From: an uncultured Terriglobus sp.
GTDB taxonomy: Bacteria; Acidobacteriota; Terriglobia; Terriglobales; Acidobacteriaceae
Direction: 5' to 3'
Assembly: GCA_937871605.1 (NCBI GenBank)
Contig: CALMRM010000089.1
Coordinates: forward strand, 1 to 6,702
Length of the DNA stretch: 6,702 bases
Shown: positions 3,886 to 6,702 of the stretch, in pieces
Position numbering within the stretch: position 1 is the first letter of the stretch
Layout of the letters: every line of letters begins with the position of its first letter
The notes under the pieces: generated by a model
The model's input: only the letters and a program-made list of their open reading frames with translations
The model's database searches: none
What the model was told of the DNA's origin: nothing
Program-made: the position numbers and the translations under genes

Positions 3886-6702
3886 ATGCGTGACCTAACC
3901 GGAAGCCAGATTCGCGAAGAGTTCCTGCGTTTTTTTGAGGAAAAGGGGCACCGCCGCGTGCACTCGTCCTCGCTTGTGCCGCACAACGACCCCACGCTGT
4001 TGTTTGCCAACGCGGGCATGAACCAGTTCAAGGACGTGTTCCTGGGCGCCGACGTGCGCAGCTATAATCGCGCCACGTCGTCGCAGAAATGCGTGCGGGC
4101 GGGCGGCAAGCACAACGACCTGGAGAACGTCGGCTTCACGCGCCGCCACCACACCTTCTTCGAAATGCTGGGCAACTTCAGCTTTGGCGACTACTTCAAG
4201 CAGGACGCCATCCGCTACGCGTGGGAGCTGCTGACCTCGCCCGACTGGTTCGGCATCGACCCCGCGAAGCTCTACGTCACCATCTTCGAGGGCGATGCGC
4301 AGGTGCCGCGCGACACCGAGGCGGAGCAGTACTGGCTCGAAGTGGGCGTGCCGCCCGAGCGCATCTTCGGCCTGGGCGCAAAGGATAACTTTTGGCAGAT
4401 GGGTGAAACCGGCCCCTGCGGTCCGTGCAGCGAGATCTACTACGATCTCGGCCTTGCCGCCAGCGAGACCGGCGAAGACAAGCCCTTCGGCGAAGACGAC
4501 CAGCGCTACATGGAGATCTGGAACCTCGTCTTCATGCAGTTCGACCGTACGGTGACTGCGGGCGGCGCAGCAGAACTGACTCCGCTGCCCAAGCCCTCCA
4601 TCGACACCGGCATGGGGCTGGAGCGCATCGCGTGTGTGCTGCAGGGTAAGTTGTCCAATTACCAGAGCGACTTGTTCACACCACTAATTGCTCGAGCGGA
4701 ACAATTGGTCGCAGATCGTTCAACTGAAATCGACAGTTCCGGCGAAGAGTGGATAAGCGTCAGAGATCTTGCGCGTGATGCTGTAGAGATGAGCGAGAAG
4801 CAACTCTCGAAGCTTGCTCTCAGCGACACGAAATCTGCCGCGTCGCTCCGTATCATCGCGGACCATGCGCGTGCCGCGACGTTCCTCATTTCCGATGGCG
4901 TAAACCCTGCGAATGAAGGCCGCGGCTATGTGTTGCGAAAGATTCTGCGCCGCGGCATCCGTCATGGTCGTCTGCTTGGGCAGGAGCAGCCGTTCATGTA
5001 CAGAATGGTGCGCGCCGTGGTGGGTGAGATGAAGGTCGCGTATCCCGAGCTTGTGGATACTGCGGATCGCGTCAGCAAAACTGTGCTGCAGGAGGAGCAG
5101 CAGTTTGCTCGTGCTTTCGAGCTAGGCTCTGCTGCATATGATGAGAGCACTACGCGCTTACTTCTGACTGTAGGTGAACAGGTAAATGCTTTAGCCGTTC
5201 AAGCTAGACCTGTTGTGGAAGGCTTGGGTGCTGTGATTGCGGAAACTGCACAGCAGATTCAACCCGTGATGCGAGCTTGGCAAGACTCATTTGTGGCTCT
5301 CAATAAGGTGTTTGAAGAAAATGCACAAGCAATAACTCAGTTCGTTGCTGGCTATCAACGAACAATGGTCAAGATCTCACAATCAAAAGAGTTCAAGGCT
5401 GCAGCTGCAGTAGCCGCAGCCTTGCAGGCGCTGAAAGCATCTTCTCAAGAGCTGGCTAGTAAGGTTGAGGTCAAGCCGAAACTAAGCGAGGCAGAAAAAG
5501 CTTTTCACGAGCTATTGCGTACTTCGACAGTAGTTTTTCCCGGTGAGAAAGCATTTCACCTGTATGAGACGTTCGGGCTACCGCTCGACTTCATGCAAGA
5601 TGCAGCGCGAGATGCCGGTATTGAGTTCGACATGCTCGGTTTTGAGCAAGCCAAGGAAGAAGAGCAAGCCCGCGCGCGCGCCTCATGGAAGGGTGGTGCG
5701 CAGAAGACGGCGAGCCCGGCCTACACCGGCCTCGGCAAGACCGAGTTCCTTGGCTACACCGCGCTGCGTGCCGACGATGCCACCGTGCTGGCGCTGGTGA
5801 AGGATGGCGTGGGTGTGCCCACGCTGCAGCCCGGCGACGAGGGTGAGGTGGTGCTGGACCGCACCAGCTTTTACGCCGACAGCGGCGGCCAGGTGGGCGA
5901 CACCGGCTGGCTCTACCCCACGGACCACACCGCCGCGCTGGCTGACGTGCACGGCTGCACCAAGCCGGTGGCGGGCGTCTTTGCGCATCGCGTGACGGTA
6001 CGGCGCCCCATTGCAGTCGGGGACACACTGGACGCCGTGGTGGACGGCACGGAGCGCAGTGCCACCACGCGCAATCACACCGGCACGCACCTGCTGCAGG
6101 CCGCGCTGCGCGAGGTGCTGGGCACGCACGTGAAGCAGGCCGGGTCGCTGAACAACCGCGCACGGCTCCGCTTCGACTTCTCGCACTTTGCGCAGGTGGC
6201 CGACGAGGAACTGCAGGAAGTCGAGGACATCGTAAACCGCGAGGTCCTTTCGAACGCAAAGGTCGAGACGTTTGTGGACGTGCCCATTGACGTGGCCATC
6301 AACGAGTTCAAGGCTACCGCGCTGTTTGGCGAGAAGTACGGCGACAAGGTGCGTGTGGTCAAGATCGGCGACTTCAGCACCGAGCTCTGCGGTGGCACGC
6401 ACACCGGCGCAACGGGCGAAATCGGCCTGATAAAGCTGACGGGCGAAAGCTCCGTCAGCAGCGGCATCCGGCGTGTGGAAGCGGTCACTGGCACGGGCAG
6501 CCTGACGGTCAACGCCGCGAACGCTCCCGTGACGATCACGGGGAATCTGGCGTTGGGCGGCGGCCCTTCGTTTCTGGCCAGCAACGGCACGACGATCCTC
6601 GCGCCGGGTTCGGTCGTCGTTACCTCCGGTTTTGCCGACATCGGCTTGAACTCGACGACCTCGGGCGTGCTGACCCTCCAGGGCAGCGCCGCCTTGACGG
6701 TC
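3886..6702 (+). CDS. alaS: Alanine--tRNA ligase, with atypical insertions and an aberrant C-terminal end; runs off the window
   Basis: Cytoplasmic class II synthetase that charges tRNA-Ala and edits Ser/Gly mischarging. The frame is open for 939 codons to the window end. The N-terminal catalytic domain starts MRDLTGSQIREEFLRFFEEK. It contains NAGMNQFKDVFLG (motif 1 region), RHHTFFEMLGNFSFGDYF (motif 2), GETGPCGPCSEIYYD, and motif 3 TGMGLERI with R247. SLRIIADHARAATFLI and GRGYVLRKILRRGIRHGRLLG follow at about 320-360, and GLPLDF marks the end of the tRNA-recognition region. The editing domain has both metal-site pairs: H731/H735 (NHTGTH) and C835/H839 (CGGTH). Two segments are not canonical: residues 275-318 and 415-549, both AT-richer. 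After GIRRVEAVTG (about 870) the expected coiled linker and C-Ala domain are absent, replaced by beta-repeat-like sequence. ATG 3886 is chosen because homology begins right there, though no clear ribosome site precedes it. The AlaRS identity is certain to residue about 870; the integrity of the 3' end is not. Confidence 0.95.
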   Translation, partial: MRDLTGSQIREEFLRFFEEKGHRRVHSSSLVPHNDPTLLFANAGMNQFKDVFLGADVRSYNRATSSQKCVRAGGKHNDLENVGFTRRHHTFFEMLGNFSFGDYFKQDAIRYAWELLTSPDWFGIDPAKLYVTIFEGDAQVPRDTEAEQYWLEVGVPPERIFGLGAKDNFWQMGETGPCGPCSEIYYDLGLAASETGEDKPFGEDDQRYMEIWNLVFMQFDRTVTAGGAAELTPLPKPSIDTGMGLERIACVLQGKLSNYQSDLFTPLIARAEQLVADRSTEIDSSGEEWISVRDLARDAVEMSEKQLSKLALSDTKSAASLRIIADHARAATFLISDGVNPANEGRGYVLRKILRRGIRHGRLLGQEQPFMYRMVRAVVGEMKVAYPELVDTADRVSKTVLQEEQQFARAFELGSAAYDESTTRLLLTVGEQVNALAVQARPVVEGLGAVIAETAQQIQPVMRAWQDSFVALNKVFEENAQAITQFVAGYQRTMVKISQSKEFKAAAAVAAALQALKASSQELASKVEVKPKLSEAEKAFHELLRTSTVVFPGEKAFHLYETFGLPLDFMQDAARDAGIEFDMLGFEQAKEEEQARARASWKGGAQKTASPAYTGLGKTEFLGYTALRADDATVLALVKDGVGVPTLQPGDEGEVVLDRTSFYADSGGQVGDTGWLYPTDHTAALADVHGCTKPVAGVFAHRVTVRRPIAVGDTLDAVVDGTERSATTRNHTGTHLLQAALREVLGTHVKQAGSLNNRARLRFDFSHFAQVADEELQEVEDIVNREVLSNAKVETFVDVPIDVAINEFKATALFGEKYGDKVRVVKIGDFSTELCGGTHTGATGEIGLIKLTGESSVSSGIRRVEAVTGTGSLTVNAANAPVTITGNLALGGGPSFLASNGTTILAPGSVVVTSGFADIGLNSTTSGVLTLQGSAALTV
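4708..4839 (+). other. First atypical segment inside alaS (codons 275-318)
   Basis: These 44 codons lie between LIARAEQL and SLRIIADHARA. Most AlaRS proteins, for example E. coli as I recall it, have only about 10 residues there. The segment is polar and likely helical (EEWISVRDLARDAVEMSEKQ), with no recognised domain. Third-position GC is low at its start: 6 of 20 codons in 4681-4740 end in G/C, against 18 of 20 in 4141-4200. The frame is kept. The segment is within the tRNA-recognition half, close to the catalytic core. Confidence 0.6.
5128..5532 (+). other. Second, large helical insertion inside alaS (codons 415-549)
   Basis: These 135 codons separate QQFARAFELG from VFPGEKAFHLYETFG, a junction that in other AlaRS proteins is bridged by roughly 15-20 residues, so the net gain is about 115. 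The sequence is helical and coiled-coil-like, with amphipathic stretches such as LGAVIAETAQQIQPVMRAWQ and an Ala run KAAAAVAAALQALKA at 5395-5439. No catalytic motif or known domain is recognised. Base use is very different: 5281-5340 is 23/60 GC, with 4 of 20 G/C-ending codons in 5161-5220. The flanks are 65-68% GC with up to 19 of 20. The frame and flanking motifs are intact. It lacks intein splice-junction residues. Confidence 0.7.
6499..6702 (+). other. Beta-repeat surface-protein-like tail joined in frame to AlaRS
   Basis: From about codon 872 the frame encodes SLTVNAANAPVTITGNLALG and then similar Gly/Ser/Thr/Asn/Val-rich, Lys/Arg/Glu-free strands, such as GTTILAPGSVVVTSG and TSGVLTLQGSAALTV. 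This resembles extracellular right-handed beta-helix proteins (autotransporter-associated or PEP-CTERM-type repeats), which are found widely in Planctomycetes, Verrucomicrobia and others. It does not resemble the charged helical linker and C-Ala domain of AlaRS. The junction lies in GGCACGGGCAGCCTG (6490-6504), which could encode either protein (AlaRS commonly has G-x-G-A/S-L here). TGACGGTC occurs at 6503-6510 and again at 6695-6702, an exact 192-nt (64-codon) spacing that may hint at a repeat unit. No stop is reached. Confidence 0.7.

Noticed and set aside
5128..5532. The alaS insertion as an intein or intron
   Set aside because: No Cys/Ser at the start with His-Asn before a Cys/Ser/Thr at the end, no intein blocks, and at 135 codons it is at the short limit for a mini-intein. 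The frame is open throughout, so no intron needs to be spliced.
5669..5681. Alternating CG tract (possible Z-DNA)
   Set aside because: It encodes the conserved ARARASW of AlaRS, so codon choice in a GC-rich gene explains it.
5591..6402. Long minus-strand reading frames opposite the alaS editing domain (222 and 239 codons)
   Set aside because: Low-complexity Arg/Pro/Ala or His/Val-rich translations opposite a certain AlaRS domain; typical GC-driven shadow frames.

Overview
The window looks like a GC-rich (about 60-65% by eye) Gram-negative bacterium. Protein style across the amidase, the outer-membrane protein and AlaRS suggests an Acidobacteriota relative (Terriglobus/Granulicella/Edaphobacter type). 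That placement rests on remembered family resemblance, not on a search. Genes are tightly packed; the only clear gaps are about 48 bp and 47 bp.

Layout: (1) Positions 1-3108, plus strand: a likely three-gene transcription unit. It holds an amidase-signature hydrolase whose 5' end lies outside the window, a secreted/outer-membrane beta-barrel-like protein, and a DUF1345 inner-membrane protein. Both gene junctions are GTGA overlaps (GTG start inside TGA stop), so translational coupling is likely. The DUF1345 gene carries an in-frame TAA at 2938-2940, where the family normally has Tyr. The rest of the family's C-terminus continues in the same frame to TGA at 3106-3108. (2) Positions 3157-3838, minus strand: a type II toxin-antitoxin pair, a Phd/YefM-like antitoxin followed by a PIN-domain (VapC-like) RNase, overlapping by 8 nt. 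(3) Positions 3886-6702, plus strand: alaS, divergent from the antitoxin and open to the end of the window.

The alaS frame is the most interesting part. It has all the expected catalytic and editing motifs up to residue about 870. It also contains two non-canonical central segments (codons 275-318 and 415-549) with much lower GC and third-position GC. After the conserved GIRRVEAVTG motif it changes abruptly from AlaRS to a Gly/Ser/Thr/Val/Asn-rich, beta-strand-like repeat sequence typical of secreted surface proteins, with no C-Ala domain. The frame stays open across this switch. It is either a true in-frame gene fusion or, more likely, a chimeric junction in the assembly.

I found no rRNA, tRNA, CRISPR array, insertion sequence or attachment site. 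The three units look functionally unrelated: a hydrolase/envelope operon, a toxin-antitoxin module, and a housekeeping tRNA synthetase.
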